This document shows positions 37,001-47,510 of a stretch of DNA of 64,000 nucleotides, in pieces. The stretch is from Physcia stellaris (taxonomy: Eukaryota > Ascomycota > Lecanoromycetes > Caliciales > Physciaceae). The notes beneath the pieces are model-generated. The model searched no databases. It was not told the origin of the DNA and worked only from the letters and a program-made list of their open reading frames with translations. Each line of letters starts with the position of its first letter. Positions within the stretch are counted from its first letter, which is position 1. A program made the translations under genes and the position numbers. Location of the stretch: the NCBI GenBank assembly GCA_018902385.1, contig JABSSW010000008.1, forward strand, positions 372,001 to 436,000, read 5' to 3'.

Positions 37001-38357
37001 TTTTTTGAAAAATATTCGTTGAATTTTTTTCGTTTTTTCAACATATTCATTCAACGATTTTTTTAATTGTTTAAAATTATATAATGCATTTAAAATCGAC
37101 TCGTATTCAATTTTTTTTTTTAAAAAATTTCTTTGCGAAAGTCTTTTTAAGAACATTTTAATTTTTATCAAAATATTTTTTTGATTATTAATTCATTTGA
37201 TTGCGTTTTTTTAGTTTTGAATATCACGATGTAACATTGAAAAATTTTTTGTTTTTCGTGTTTAATTGTGATTGAATCAAATATTGAATTTCGATGAATC
37301 GTAATCATCGAAAAAAATTTTTCGAAAAATATTCGTGAAAATTCGAAATTTGTATGATTTTCGAAAACATTTTTTTTTGATAATCAATTACGACAAACGT
37401 TTTTAACGTATTGATGTTTTTGAAAATGATAAATTGTTTCGTGAAATGTTGTGAAAATATTTTCACAAAAATCGTTTTACGATGAAAATGAGAAATTTTT
37501 CGCTGAAATTGTTTAAAAAATGAAATCAATTCGTCGATGAAAATGAAAATTCGACTTTTTGATTTTGAAAATTCAATAAAAATAACGAAATTGTTTATCG
37601 CAAAAAATCTTGATAAATCAATAAATTCAATTGATGATTCAAATATCGAAATGATTGCGAATGTTGAAATAATTTCGAAAAATTCGTTTTTCAATGTTTT
37701 GTTATTTATCGACATTGAAATTTTTGATTTAAAAACAAATGACTTAGTTGAATTTCACAGACGAATTTTTTTCGTCTGTTTTCTTTCTCGAATCTTGTAC
37801 AAATCAAAAGTAAAATTTATGTCAGAGTTCGATTTTGACATCAATTTATTTTCAGAAAAAAACTTATGATAGATGTTTTCAATCTATTTCGATGAAATAA
37901 TTGAAAAATGATAAATTCTGAAAAAAGAAATTATGACAAATGTTTTCTCTCAGAAATCGTTGAGAAAATTCAACGAAAAATTTCACTTTTCGAAAAATGC
38001 GAATTCGATTGATTTCGACTAAAATCGATTATGATAGAATTGTCAAAATTGATAACGAAAAATGCGAATATTTTCGAATAAACAAATCGATGATAAATAG
38101 AATGAATTGTTAAATAATTTTGCGATGTGATAAAATCGTAATCTTAATAATTGATGTAAAAATTGTGAATGATGTTTTTGATGATGAATAGTCGTTATTG
38201 TATTGTAAATTTGAATTTTGACGTTTGACGATTTTCAAATTTTTTTATCGTAATTTCAATTTCATTCGACGTTTTGTATTTTCGTGACATTCAATTTCGA
38301 ATCTTGATTGCGAATCAATGATAAAAATTTAGATAATTTTTGACTAAAGTCATCAAA

Positions 38358-38515
38358 TGAAAAATCCGATAATAAAAACAACAAGAAAGTCGATATTATG
38401 ATAAAACACAATTGAATAATAAAGATGATTAATTTGCTAATTACGATCAGAAATCAGATATGCATTTTGATGACTAACTAGCGATCATACGATCATAACA
38501 TTTGCAAATTTTACA
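38358..38515 (-). repeat. LTR, distal copy (5' LTR), mutated
   Basis: The same 158-bp repeat as 27403-27560. Nearly all differences are C-to-T or G-to-A. The Cs that remain are mostly followed by A or G. Confidence 0.85.
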
Positions 38516-39307
38516 TCGTCAGAAAATTTGAGTTCAAAATCGAATAAATTCTTGTTTTGAATCTTTTCGATTGCAATATTACACGAAAACAGCACGATAA
38601 ATTGATAACTAACGTATTTATCGAATCTTATTGATTTAGTTCGATACAGATTAAATTCATTATATTCGACTCGAAAGACAATCAGAATTATTTCAAAGTT
38701 GAAAGAACATATTCAGAATTATTTCAGAATGAAGTTCTCGAAGTCACGCAATTGAACGTTCAATGCGCAATGCAATTGCGCAACAAACATTACATATTAT
38801 ACATTTAATTCGTTAAAACATTGTAATTTCGTATCGAATCAACAGATTTGTTTCTTTACATTGTTACAATTCGAAATATTCGTTACAATAATGAATTGCG
38901 CAATGTGTTTGATTTGACAATTTTTAAATCTGAAAATGTAAAAAGAATGTGCGTTCACAAAACGATGCATTATTGCGCAATTCAATTATACAACAACAAT
39001 GATATATTATACAATTATTTCGTTAAAACATTGTTGCTTCGTATCGAAATAACGATTTTCTCGTTTTCAATTAATTATATACGATGTGAGTTGTTCAAAA
39101 ATGAATTTCGAAAAGTGCTTGATTTGAGTGATGTCACGAAGGCAAATACGATCAAAAAGCCGATTCTGAATTCAGACGTGTAAATAAGAAGCTCGAACTT
39201 TGCGACGTTATCGACTACACGATTCGAAACAATACGAAATATCTCGTCGAGTTCGTTCAGTTCTGTGCGCGTCGAATCGAAATCTCTTCGAAATTCTAGA
39301 CGACGTC
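38516..39307. repeat. AT-rich stretch with a ~225-bp direct duplication
   Basis: Two related copies lie head to tail. The segment at about 38770-38930 and the segment at about 38985-39160 share TTGCGCAA, an ATATTATACA-ATTT stretch, TTCGTTAAAACATTGT and TTCGTATCGAA in the same order. No gene is supported. A minus- or plus-strand host function could not be recognised. This may be the remnant of another element between the LTR fossil and the DNA transposon. Confidence 0.5.
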
Positions 39308-39382
39308 ATCTTTTTCGCATCCAATTAGTGAAATTTAGCGTGTTTTTATTTTCCTCACTTCAATCACCATTACTTCATCAAT
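39308..39382 (+). repeat. Left terminal inverted repeat
   Basis: Inverse match to 40818-40899; T-enriched by mutation at its outer end. Confidence 0.75.
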
Positions 39383-40817
39383 GATACGTCTATTCTAGTC
39401 ATTGCGATCTTGTTTGAATCGTTTGAATCGAGTCTATTACATCATATAAACATTATGTTCGTTTTCGAATCAACATTTGAGCTAATCATCGTTCAAAAAA
39501 AGAAGAAAACGCGTGTCGATGCAAACGTCTTCATCGAAATCGAAAAAACGACGTTTCATCGTATTGAAACAGAAAAAAATCATTCAAACGTTTGAATTTG
39601 ATTATACACATTCTATTATATTTATTTATCGATCATTTCAATTGCATCACGTTTATATGACGTCTTGAAAATTCGTTCAATTGTTTTTGTTTCTTTTGCA
39701 ATCGATATTCGATTTATTGCTTCAACACATCAATCAGACGATTCATACTTTAAAAATCAGCTGAAATGCACTCACTATGATGAAATTACGTCAATGAATT
39801 GCTATACGTTTTCAAATGACTCAAAACTTTGCAAAAAACGCAACAATTCAATCATTTTGATTTCAGACAAATTTTCACAATTCATCATTCAATCGCAATC
39901 GATATCAAATCATTGAACGTCATTTGAACGTTGAATTTAATCAACAAATGTCATACAACAATGCATCATGATTTTGAAAAATCGAAATCGTTTTGAATGT
40001 TTTCAGAATTCGACTATTTTCGTTTATTATTTTTGAAAATATCGACGAATCAACAAATCGAATTTCACGATCGTATGAAAAACAAATTTCGTCTTACACA
40101 TTAATCAGCGAGAGAGAGTTTCGTTCTATACGCTTTGATCAATGATAAAGACATTTTACATGATTTCATGTTGAGAAATTTCGCGATGATTTCGAAATTC
40201 ATTATTGCAATGCAATACAATTTTCATATGAATCATGTGAATCGTGCAAATCAATTTCGAAATGAATTGACGATATCACGATTCGAACAAGTCAAATGAA
40301 CGAAACGAATTAATGAATTCGATCAATACGAACGCATATATCGTATGAAATCATCATCAATCAACGAAAAATCTCAATCATCGAAATCGACGTGTATTTA
40401 TTCAAAAATTGATTGAAAAATTTTTACGAAACTCAAATATCATACATCAATCGTCAAAATGTGTCAAATCGACGTATTGTAAATGAAATGATTGTTCGAT
40501 CAATTTTCACACGAAATTTCGAAAACGTCAAGCAAAATATCAATATACAACATCGTTCGAATCGTAAAACGTTTGATTATTGTATGACATGTAAAATGAA
40601 TTTATGCGTGTTACATGAATGCTTCAAAAATTATCATGATTCGAAAAAAATGTCATACGAATGTTTTGATCAATAAAGAAATTTGAAAACGTTTCGAAAC
40701 ATTTAAAAATGATTTAGTGATTTCAAACGAATTCCGAATGTAATCATATTTCAATTATTGAATGTTTATATACTATCGAACTTTTTCATTGAATTATACA
40801 CATATACACGTAAATTT

Positions 40818-40899
40818 GGTGAAATAATGATGATTGAAGTGGGGGAGGAAAGATCGCGTGAAAACACGCTAAATTTCACTAATTGGATGCGGAGGGGAT
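40818..40899 (-). repeat. Right terminal inverted repeat
   Basis: Inverse match to 39308-39382. It ends about 10 bp from the stop codon of the secreted-protein gene at 40910. Confidence 0.75.
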
Positions 40900-40909
40900 T
40901 TGTGAAAAG

Positions 40910-41372
40910 CTACTCCGTACTCCCATCTTCATGGCACGATACGCATTGGCTGTCAGAGCGCTCACAGTATTTGGCATCAGCCGTTATTGGACATAGCTCT
41001 ATGCTCAGGAGGAAGGTACCTACAGAACTGATCTGCAGCCTCCGCAAACTCAGCCACTGGAACCCATATTCCATGGCCGTTGCTCCCGCCTTTCCCCGTG
41101 ACCTTATGACCGCAATTCATTACTTTGTCACGAGGGACGAGCGCATTCTTATCTTCACGACGGTCCAAGCCACCGTCTTGAAGAGCTTGCCATTCGCTTT
41201 CACTGATTGGCTGGTCGACGTTCGCGGGACGGGCATCACGAGCTCTGAGGCCGCCATCACGAAGACTAGCCCACTCAGCGTCCGAGATGGGCGTATCGAC
41301 ACTTGACGGGAGTGGGTTTGCTGTGCCCAAGCGGAGGAGAATAGCCACCGTGAGGAGAGGACTGAATTGCAT
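40910..41372 (-). CDS. Small secreted protein with two internal repeats
   Basis: Family not recognised. The start at 41372 places a signal peptide first (MQFSPLLTVAILLRLGTA); the longer open frame upstream is leader sequence. Exon 1 is 41372-41020. A 70-nt intron (donor GTACCT, a CTGATG branch, acceptor TGACAG) leads to a short exon 40949-40910 that adds SQCVSCHEDGSTE, giving 130 residues. The mature N-terminus has two near-copies, DTPISDAEWASLRDGGLRAR and DQPISESEWQALQDGGLDRR, each ending in arginine-rich sites that could be processed. A cysteine-bearing part follows (NCGHKVTGKGG ... EFAEAADQFC). Without the intron the protein would end with 12 other residues. The gene abuts a transposon inverted repeat. 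Confidence 0.65.
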
Positions 41373-42065
41373 TTTGTTGTGGGTGGGAAGAGTATTTGTA
41401 GGAAACGAATCTGAGATGCTTGGCTGCCTGATGAAAGATGAAAAAGAAAGAATTGAGCTCTGAGATAATCTCTGAGAGATAGATGGGAAATGGGATAGAT
41501 GAGTATGGAGGGTGTTCTGATATTTGTAGGATCTCATGGGGAACTACGTCTTGTCTTCTTGACTAAGAAGGTAGTACGATTTGAAGAAGCTGACGTAGTC
41601 GTCCAGGAGCCCATTCCGTCCTCCTGTCCGTGTTTCGCACACTTGGAGACTTGACAGCTCTCCGTGATGTGACCAGCCGAGCTTTCGTGACACTTGTGCA
41701 AGGCAGTGTCACCATCTTATCTCACATCACTCGCTGCTAGGATGTTATTATTCAATGCATTAGGCGATGCTCACATCGGCCAAAAAGAGGTGGTGGCAAA
41801 GACATAGAGGCACAGACATGAAAGCCTACCTTCGTGAGCTCTTCCGCATCTCTCGAGGTATGATGTTATGCCGACCAATACGGGGCCCGGTGTCTATCGT
41901 CAAATTCGTCCTCAAAGGCGAACCCAGTGAGACAAATTTCTCAGCCATGACCATATCTGTTTCAAAAGCTTTATTGACTCATGCCATCATCCAGCTCTTT
42001 CCTCCCGTACTTTCACAAGGCATATCACAAAGTCTGAATAATCTCATTCGACCAAAAACACAGCA
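41373..42065. other. Divergent intergenic stretch
   Basis: Upstream region shared by two oppositely oriented candidate secreted-protein genes. Open frames here lack signatures. Confidence 0.4.
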
Positions 42066-42489
42066 ATGGTCTCCATCAAGAAGCTCCTTCGTTTCGTAAG
42101 TAGTCGGCAATAAACTCTCGTCTGTACTTGTCATGCGTCTGCCCCGATCAAATTTCAACCCCGCGACTTTCCATATCACTACCCACATAACGATGTGCTA
42201 ATCATGCACTAGGTTATTGCAGCTGTGGGCACTATTGGCTTACCTAGCATACCAAGAAACGAGGCAGCAGTCTCTCTTCCAGCAGATCTTCATCCAGTAA
42301 CTACGGTGTCACCTATCGACCTCATCGAGAAAGGCCGATCGATTCTTCATGGGTCGAATCAAGGTCGAATTCTTTTTCTGCTCGGCACGGTAAGCAAGTC
42401 CAGAACCCAGCTCCGAGGTATGTTGACTCCTAAACCCAACACCTTGTGGTTGATAGCGAACTCCAGACGCAGTCTTTCAAGCTTTATAG
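42066..42489 (+). CDS. Candidate small secreted protein, 79 aa
   Basis: Three exons are inferred: 42066-42095, 42213-42389 and 42457-42489. The first intron has strong signals (GTAAGT donor, GCTAAT branch, CACTAG acceptor) and completes a signal peptide (MVSIKKLLRFVIAAVGTIG, cleavage near 25). The second (GTAAGC donor, TTGATAG acceptor) leads to the end RTPDAVFQAL. The frame would otherwise run on about 40 codons. No cysteines and no known family. The support is splice-signal quality and the signal peptide only, so this is tentative. Confidence 0.35.
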
Positions 42490-44229
42490 TGTTCATTGGG
42501 TGCAAATAAGGTAGGGGACGTGCTGTATAATAATGCAGAACGCTTGTGATAAGACATGAAGTCTATAGTTTGCTTGCATACGTTTCCATCTTCCACGCTA
42601 GCTTTTTTAATTCTCGGAGAAAGCTCTGCATATTGTTTCCCTTACTTATGTCCCATGGGCTGGTGTCCGTACCACAACAGGACCAAGTGGTACATTTCTC
42701 CATAGAAAAACCTTTACAGCCCTGCGGCGGTTGCCCGACTTGGGGCGGACTCAAGCAATGATACTACCCTTCCGTGTCACATTAGTCTGTTCGGTACCAA
42801 GAACGGATACGCGTCTGGCCATAATGAAATGATGAGAACACTAGTAGCGACGCACGAGAGAGATAGGTGCGCCATATCAAAGCCAGAGATAAGGGCTGTT
42901 CGTTGATACAGTCTACACATAGCATTCAATTCGGCTATGGTGAGGAAACCTGCAAAGGAGTTACAAAAGTTCAGCCCCCAACTCGGCCAATTCACGCTCA
43001 CAGAGACTGAGGATCTTTCTCTTCGGTAAACGTGCTGTGTGACGGCAACCTCCGTACCAGTGCGGAGTGCTGCAGGTACGGAAGATGCCGTCACATAGCG
43101 TGGAGAGTCCCAACAAGCAAGTTGCCAATTAGGTACCAGATCGACGCCGCCAACATGTAGCATCAGCAAGGAACTCGGACCGACAGCGAGTACCATCAGT
43201 ACAGAGCTTGAAGCATGTCTGGAGACGCAGAAATTAGTTATGTCATCTCTCGTCAGGCCCTCGAGGAATCGGCGATCTGGACAATCTGGACTTGTGATTT
43301 TTCGTTCGCCCAGCTGCCCTTTTCAACGCTTTCAATTTTTTCATTTAATCACTCTTCTCCTGCTTGAGCCTCTTGACAAACCACCCTACAACCCTGTATC
43401 TAAGCATCTGTTCCCTATTCACAATTTAAAAAAAAAGCCAGCTTTTCACAAAAAGTAGTCTGATTTGCTTTACCGAAACCGTGGAAAGCAACAACCTTCT
43501 CAATACTGTCTTTTGCCGAAGGACCGTGATGCCGAAATGACGAGACAGCTGGTTCGGAGTCCTCATGTGCTTACATCTTTCAGGAATAGAGACGAAGATC
43601 GTTACATCGTGCAAGTGGCGAAGCAAGAGATGATGTAAAGGGTAATAGAATAGAAAAATGGGGAAGCGGTCCGAGAGCCTTCGGTTTACCCAAGAGAATT
43701 GGCGCTGCTTGCTCAGCACTACCACTACTGTCATCGGTATAGAGCCAAACATTCCCTTCGCTGGCAGGTGAGCGATATCTTCATCTCGCTCACGTCAACC
43801 AAAGCCCGAGACGTATAATGGGTTTTCATCGTGGGTTGCTACCGCGGCAATAGACCTATGATACGAAGACGTACAGTGTCATCGAAACACTTTTTGCTCA
43901 AAATGATGTCACCCAAAAGCTGATCTTAACACCCACTACCCAATATGGAAAAAGGACTGTACTCCTTCGCCTCCGATGATGGCCGAGATCACGCCTCATG
44001 TGATGTATAATCTCGATCAGTGGAAAGTCATTGCGTCACCGCGGATTGGAAGCTGCTCGTGGATGAGTATAAACAAGACCTTCTCCCCAAGTACCAGATC
44101 CATCATTCTCCAGCAACAGCAGCATTCAGATACTCTACCACTTTATCCACTCTACAAAACACCATAGACCAAGCCAATCTTCCATCAACGTCCTAAAAGC
44201 CTCCTCCTTCAACCCTCGGATATCCTACA
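42490..44229. other. Intergenic with one possible hypothetical ORF
   Basis: A 139-codon minus frame at 43196-42777 contains hydrophobic stretches and internal splice-like signals (GTGAGC ... TTGCAG), but splicing it ends the frame and no family is recognised. It is not called as a gene. A 20-bp inverted-repeat arm lies at 42734-42753. Confidence 0.35.
42734..42753 (+). repeat. 20-bp inverted repeat, left arm
   Basis: CCCGACTTGGGGCGGACTCA, an exact inverse match to 45187-45206 at a distance of 2.4 kb. Flanking bases CGGTTG against CGATTA extend the similarity. This suggests terminal repeats of a DNA element or two related short elements. Confidence 0.6.
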
Positions 44230-44498
44230 ATGTATACCAAACACCTCACCATGGGCGCTCTCGCCGCTCTCTCACCCTCCTCTTCCTCACCATCAACGCC
44301 CTTCCCAACCCCAACCCCGCCCACGATCTCGCAGCGCCGTTCAAGGACTCTCAGCTAGTCAAACGAGAATGTCATCCGCAGGCCTGCAAACAATGCATTG
44401 ACGGCTGTCAGGCCAATCCCTACGGAGGTAGTATAGGACAGGGTCTCTGCATCGCAGAATGTCCTGATGCGAATGGATGTAACGACTATTGCGAGTAG
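44230..44498 (+). pseudogene. 8-Cys secreted peptide gene with apparent 2-nt frameshift
   Basis: The downstream frame encodes a pro-region ending LVKR, a Kex2 site, then a 45-residue peptide beginning ECHPQACKQC and ending GCNDYCE, with eight cysteines and stop TAG at 44496-44498. The start and the first part of the signal peptide (MYTKHLTMGALAAL) are in a different frame. The rest of the hydrophobic core (LTLLFLTINALP) is in the cysteine frame. A two-base change inside the CTCTCT run near 44270-44280 explains the break; no intron fits. The gene may be a young pseudogene, a length polymorphism or a sequence error. Cys spacing and pro-peptide suit a processed antimicrobial or effector-like peptide. 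The family is not recognised. Confidence 0.5.
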
Positions 44499-45906
44499 GC
44501 GAAGATCGATAAGGTTGTGGATGAGGAGAGGGGGTCCCAAGGTTAGAGGAGAGATGGGTATAGGTGCAAAGGTTCAAAGGAGGGAGGAAAACCTTTACTC
44601 TCGGGACGTCTTTCGCTTGTGCCCCGGAGGAAAGATCATTGAAGGGCCCAAAGGTGGAAAGGGGGAAGGGGGATTTGGTTGTTAGCACATTTGTCGCTTG
44701 TACCTACAGCATAGATGCTTGACTGTCGCTATCGCAATGCAATAACCTCAAGAACGGAAATGCAGCCCAAGTCCCAAACCAGATGAAGATGTCAAACTTA
44801 AGTATATTCAAGGCAAGACTCCCGCGCTCTCTTACGGCTGCGTGAAAAGATAAATCCTCTTTTCACGCGCTACGTTATGCAATGGCCTAATTTGGTGCAA
44901 CCATAAGTTACATGCATCGCCACTACTATCCCATGGTCTGGTAGTAAGTGATGCTATTTTTTTAATTTAGGAAACAACGACAGATCTACGAGTGCCCGAC
45001 TTAGGGCAGAAGCAGAAGATGATGTTTTCTTCCTGTCGTCTTCGTATGCACTGTGCTAAACACGGGTAAGGGTATTATCATGTTGGGTGTATCGATGACG
45101 ATGCATGGGAGACAGGATAGCATCACACCAGATCATGGGATACTAATTAAGACAGGAGGAGGACCCCTGGATTAGACGTCATCTTCTGAGTCCGCCCCAA
45201 GTCGGGTAATCGGAGGCCTCTCAGGGTATAAGCTAGAATTTCGGATCAGCCATGGATTACAGCCTTTCCTATGGTCCGCTGTGGTTTGGATTTATCTCTC
45301 ACGCATGGCCATTGATATATTTCAGGTGAAGAGGCGGACCCGCAATCGCACATGGTAGATATATATGACGTTCAAAAGACTTGGCCTTTTGATCGCGTTT
45401 CAATTCTGGAAAATGTTGGTCTATCCGTGTGTTCTAAAATAATATATCACTTAGTGTTCTGAAAAAAAAGGGGCTCGAGTTATCCAGTGATGAGAAGGGC
45501 ACGTAAGGCCGGATTTCGCGGTGGTTTTCGACGGTCAACTAACTTATAATCGAATAAATACAAAAAGCGGCAGATTGAGCGTCAAACGGCTGAGACAGCA
45601 ACCTGTTACGATCGGACCAAAAGCAATAACCTCTTTCGAACGATATACATCTTAGAAGGGCATCTCTTTCCCGAGGACAAGAAACCGAGGACAATCTGGG
45701 ACATCCATGACTACCACCAAACGTAACGACATACTGCAAGCTATGCTTTGCATCCCCGCTGCCACCCAAGCAGGCATTCCTCCCACACGTGAAACCACAT
45801 ACTCCGTAACGCGCTCCGTACCCTTCACATATCGAGCTCGTTCCAGTAGGTGTCTGCCGCATCTCTGAACCAGCCCAACCCTGTCAAGCCCCAACAGACA
45901 TTGCAT
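44499..45906. other. Intergenic; inverted-repeat arm only
   Basis: No gene is supported. It holds an inverted-repeat arm at 45187-45206 and, at the end, the probable 3' untranslated region of the secreted protein at 45907-46239. An open frame at 45539-45862 (minus) downstream of that gene has several cysteines but no signal peptide or family. Confidence 0.4.
45187..45206 (-). repeat. 20-bp inverted repeat, right arm
   Basis: Reverse complement of 42734-42753. Outer flanks diverge after about 6 bp. Confidence 0.6.
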
Positions 45907-46239
45907 CTATGGGTCATTTTCACCAGCGTAGTCGACACACTGATATCCAGAAATCAGGTAACCCGGGACGAAACAATGATCCTGTAGCTCCGTTTGGGCC
46001 GGGTCAAAATCGCAATGCGGGTCGCTATAGGAATACAAGCTGCAGCCCAAGTCACTGTTGTACATGGCCGAGTAACCGCCTTCGAACCAGTGGCACTTCG
46101 AGTCGGAGGGCAGCTCGTAGATGTAGTCTGCTGGGCCGGAACAATTGTGGCTTTCGGCCCAGACCTGGATTTTGAAGGCGCTGGTGATGTGAGGGAGGGA
46201 GGAACAGAGGAGAGCGGATGCTAGAGTGAGGAGACGCAT
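45907..46239 (-). CDS. Small secreted Cys-containing protein, 110 aa
   Basis: Single exon. A signal peptide (MRLLTLASALLCSSLPHITSA) is followed by about 89 mature residues with six cysteines (NCSG, KCHW, GCSL, HCDF, HCFV, QCVD), enough for three disulfides. The mature part is acidic and aromatic-rich (many Tyr and Trp). The family is not recognised. The size and cysteine pattern are typical of fungal small secreted proteins. The gene stands alone, with no intron. Confidence 0.7.
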   Translation of the reverse strand: MRLLTLASALLCSSLPHITSAFKIQVWAESHNCSGPADYIYELPSDSKCHWFEGGYSAMYNSDLGCSLYSYSDPHCDFDPAQTELQDHCFVPGYLISGYQCVDYAGENDP

Positions 46240-47510
46240 GGTGGAGTGCTTTTTGGAGACTTTTGTTGTTAGTCAGTTTGTTTAAGACATGACGATCGCG
46301 GCACTCACTGTGAGACGGTTCCGGGGATGGAAAGATGGTTCCAGAGACGAAAATACGGTTCCAGAGACAGAGGTATTCTAGAGTGAGAACGATATTCTAA
46401 AGATAGAGTGGTATCGACTTGAACAATTTCAGTGGATGGATAGCAGGAGTTACTGAGCAAAGCAGGAGGCCTGAGCAGGGAATTGAGAGCTTTTAAGTCC
46501 TTCACCTGATTACAACGCCCCAAATAAGACATTCCATAGCGTGAGGCCAATTGCGAGGTTTATGACGCGGCGTATCGCAATTTCCAGACAACAAGAGCTG
46601 AGCTCGTGAAGTTTCTCAGTCCGTGGCCCGCGCTGAGCCTATACGGACTTTCTCCTACTATTCAGAAGACCTTGTGCGTGTCTAAATGCATGCCGAGACA
46701 GTTCCACTATCCTTGAACGTCCGCGTAAAAGCAACAACGCGTTGGCAGCGCCAAGTATCTTTAAGTAAAGTAGGTGAGGCTGAGTAAGCTGGGAGACTTC
46801 CGGGGACACTCCCGGGCGCTTCTCTCGGAAGAGGCGTTCGTCTACCGAAAAAAAAACCAAAACCAAAAATCAAAAATAGAAACAAAACGACATGGAAATC
46901 AGGTTGGCCGACTTCGGAACCATACTTTGCCATAAGTAAGAGACCTGAGGAACCGAGGCTTACATACTGGAAGTCTCAATCTTCCCATGCTCGAAAAGCA
47001 TGCCATCAAACACCGATCCGGCTGCCTCTTTGCTTTTTCAATGACAACAAAGGCCTAAGTAAATTTCAAAAAGTCTTGTAAGACGAAGAAGAGAAAGATA
47101 TCAAGAGCGACTAGAGAAGTTCAAGATATATCATCCTTTATTTTTCGAAGGAAACTTCTGAAAACAAGGATGGCTTTCCTCCGAAAGTTGAGCTCTTTTT
47201 GAGTTAATAATTTGGCATAAGAAAAATGCCTAGGGATCTAGAGCACTACAGCGGGAAGCCCGGATGGAGTCAGCTCTTACTTTCGGATACGCACCAGACA
47301 AACCTCCTGCGCACCTGATCGGACATACTTGACTTCGGGCAGATAAGACATGAGCATACGTACCATCGCCTTGGTGATGGATAAGAATAACCTTTAACGC
47401 ACGCAAAGCAATCACCCTTGCTAAAAACCCACTCTTGACCGTCTCCTTGGCCGTCAACCCAAGCTTTTCGTTACCATCCTCGATGAGCCTCTACACCACA
47501 CCCAGCTTCC
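46240..47510. other. Intergenic; no gene seen
   Basis: Short repeats of GGTTCCAGAGACG type near 46315-46370 and an A-rich patch near 46850-46885 were noticed. Open frames lack signatures. Confidence 0.45.

Larger units (their letters stand above)
27403..38515 (-). mobile_element. Ty3/gypsy-type LTR retrotransposon fossil, heavily mutated
   Basis: An 11.1-kb element bounded by 158-bp direct repeats with TG...CA ends (27403-27560 and 38358-38515). A purine-rich tract (AAGGGGGATAG on the minus strand) directly abuts the 27.5-kb repeat, as a polypurine tract should, so the element reads right to left. Parts visible on the minus strand are a gag-like region (about 37.7-36.2 kb) with a CCHC zinc-knuckle near 36.4 kb, then a pol region, with an integrase-core-like stretch at about 32.0-31.2 kb. 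The order gag-pol-integrase fits Ty3/gypsy. It is broken, with dozens of interruptions, and the interior is extremely AT-rich. Apart from C-to-T type changes the two LTRs differ little, so the insertion was young when mutated. About 3 kb beyond integrase is unexplained. Confidence 0.8.
39308..40899 (+). mobile_element. DNA transposon with TIRs, piggyBac-like remnant
   Basis: Terminal inverted repeats of about 75 bp (39308-39382 and 40818-40899) share GCATCCAATTAGTGAAATTT and ACACGCTAAATTTCACTAAT in opposite orientation. The right repeat is hardly mutated. The left one is mutated, for example CCCCTCCGC against TTTTTCGC. On the plus strand, 40413-40676 encodes a CX2C...C...HECFKNYH zinc-ribbon-like end that resembles the C-terminal domain of piggyBac (DDE_Tnp_1_7) transposases. 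A YNFHMNHVNRANQFR stretch just upstream resembles the family's last conserved block before that domain. The interior has several in-frame stops, and at 1.6 kb the element is shorter than a complete piggyBac (about 2.4 kb), so it is deleted and inactive. No clear TTAA target duplication was found, so the family call is moderate. Confidence 0.6.

Noticed and set aside
28100-38500. Numerous open frames of 60-150 codons rich in Phe/Lys/Ile on both strands
   Set aside because: Products of extreme AT content. Only the few with zinc-knuckle or integrase-like spacing on the minus strand were used, to identify the element.
28100-38500. Classical CpA-directed RIP
   Set aside because: CA and TG dinucleotides remain abundant while CC, CT, GG and AG are lost; the LTR comparison shows no clear CpA preference.
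27403-38515. Ordinary AT-rich isochore or mitochondrial insert as explanation of the block
   Set aside because: Bounding direct repeats, an adjoining purine tract and gag/integrase remains on one strand fit a mutated LTR element better.
42777-43196. 139-codon minus-strand frame with hydrophobic stretches
   Set aside because: Contains strong intron-like signals whose removal terminates the frame; no recognised family or clear start.
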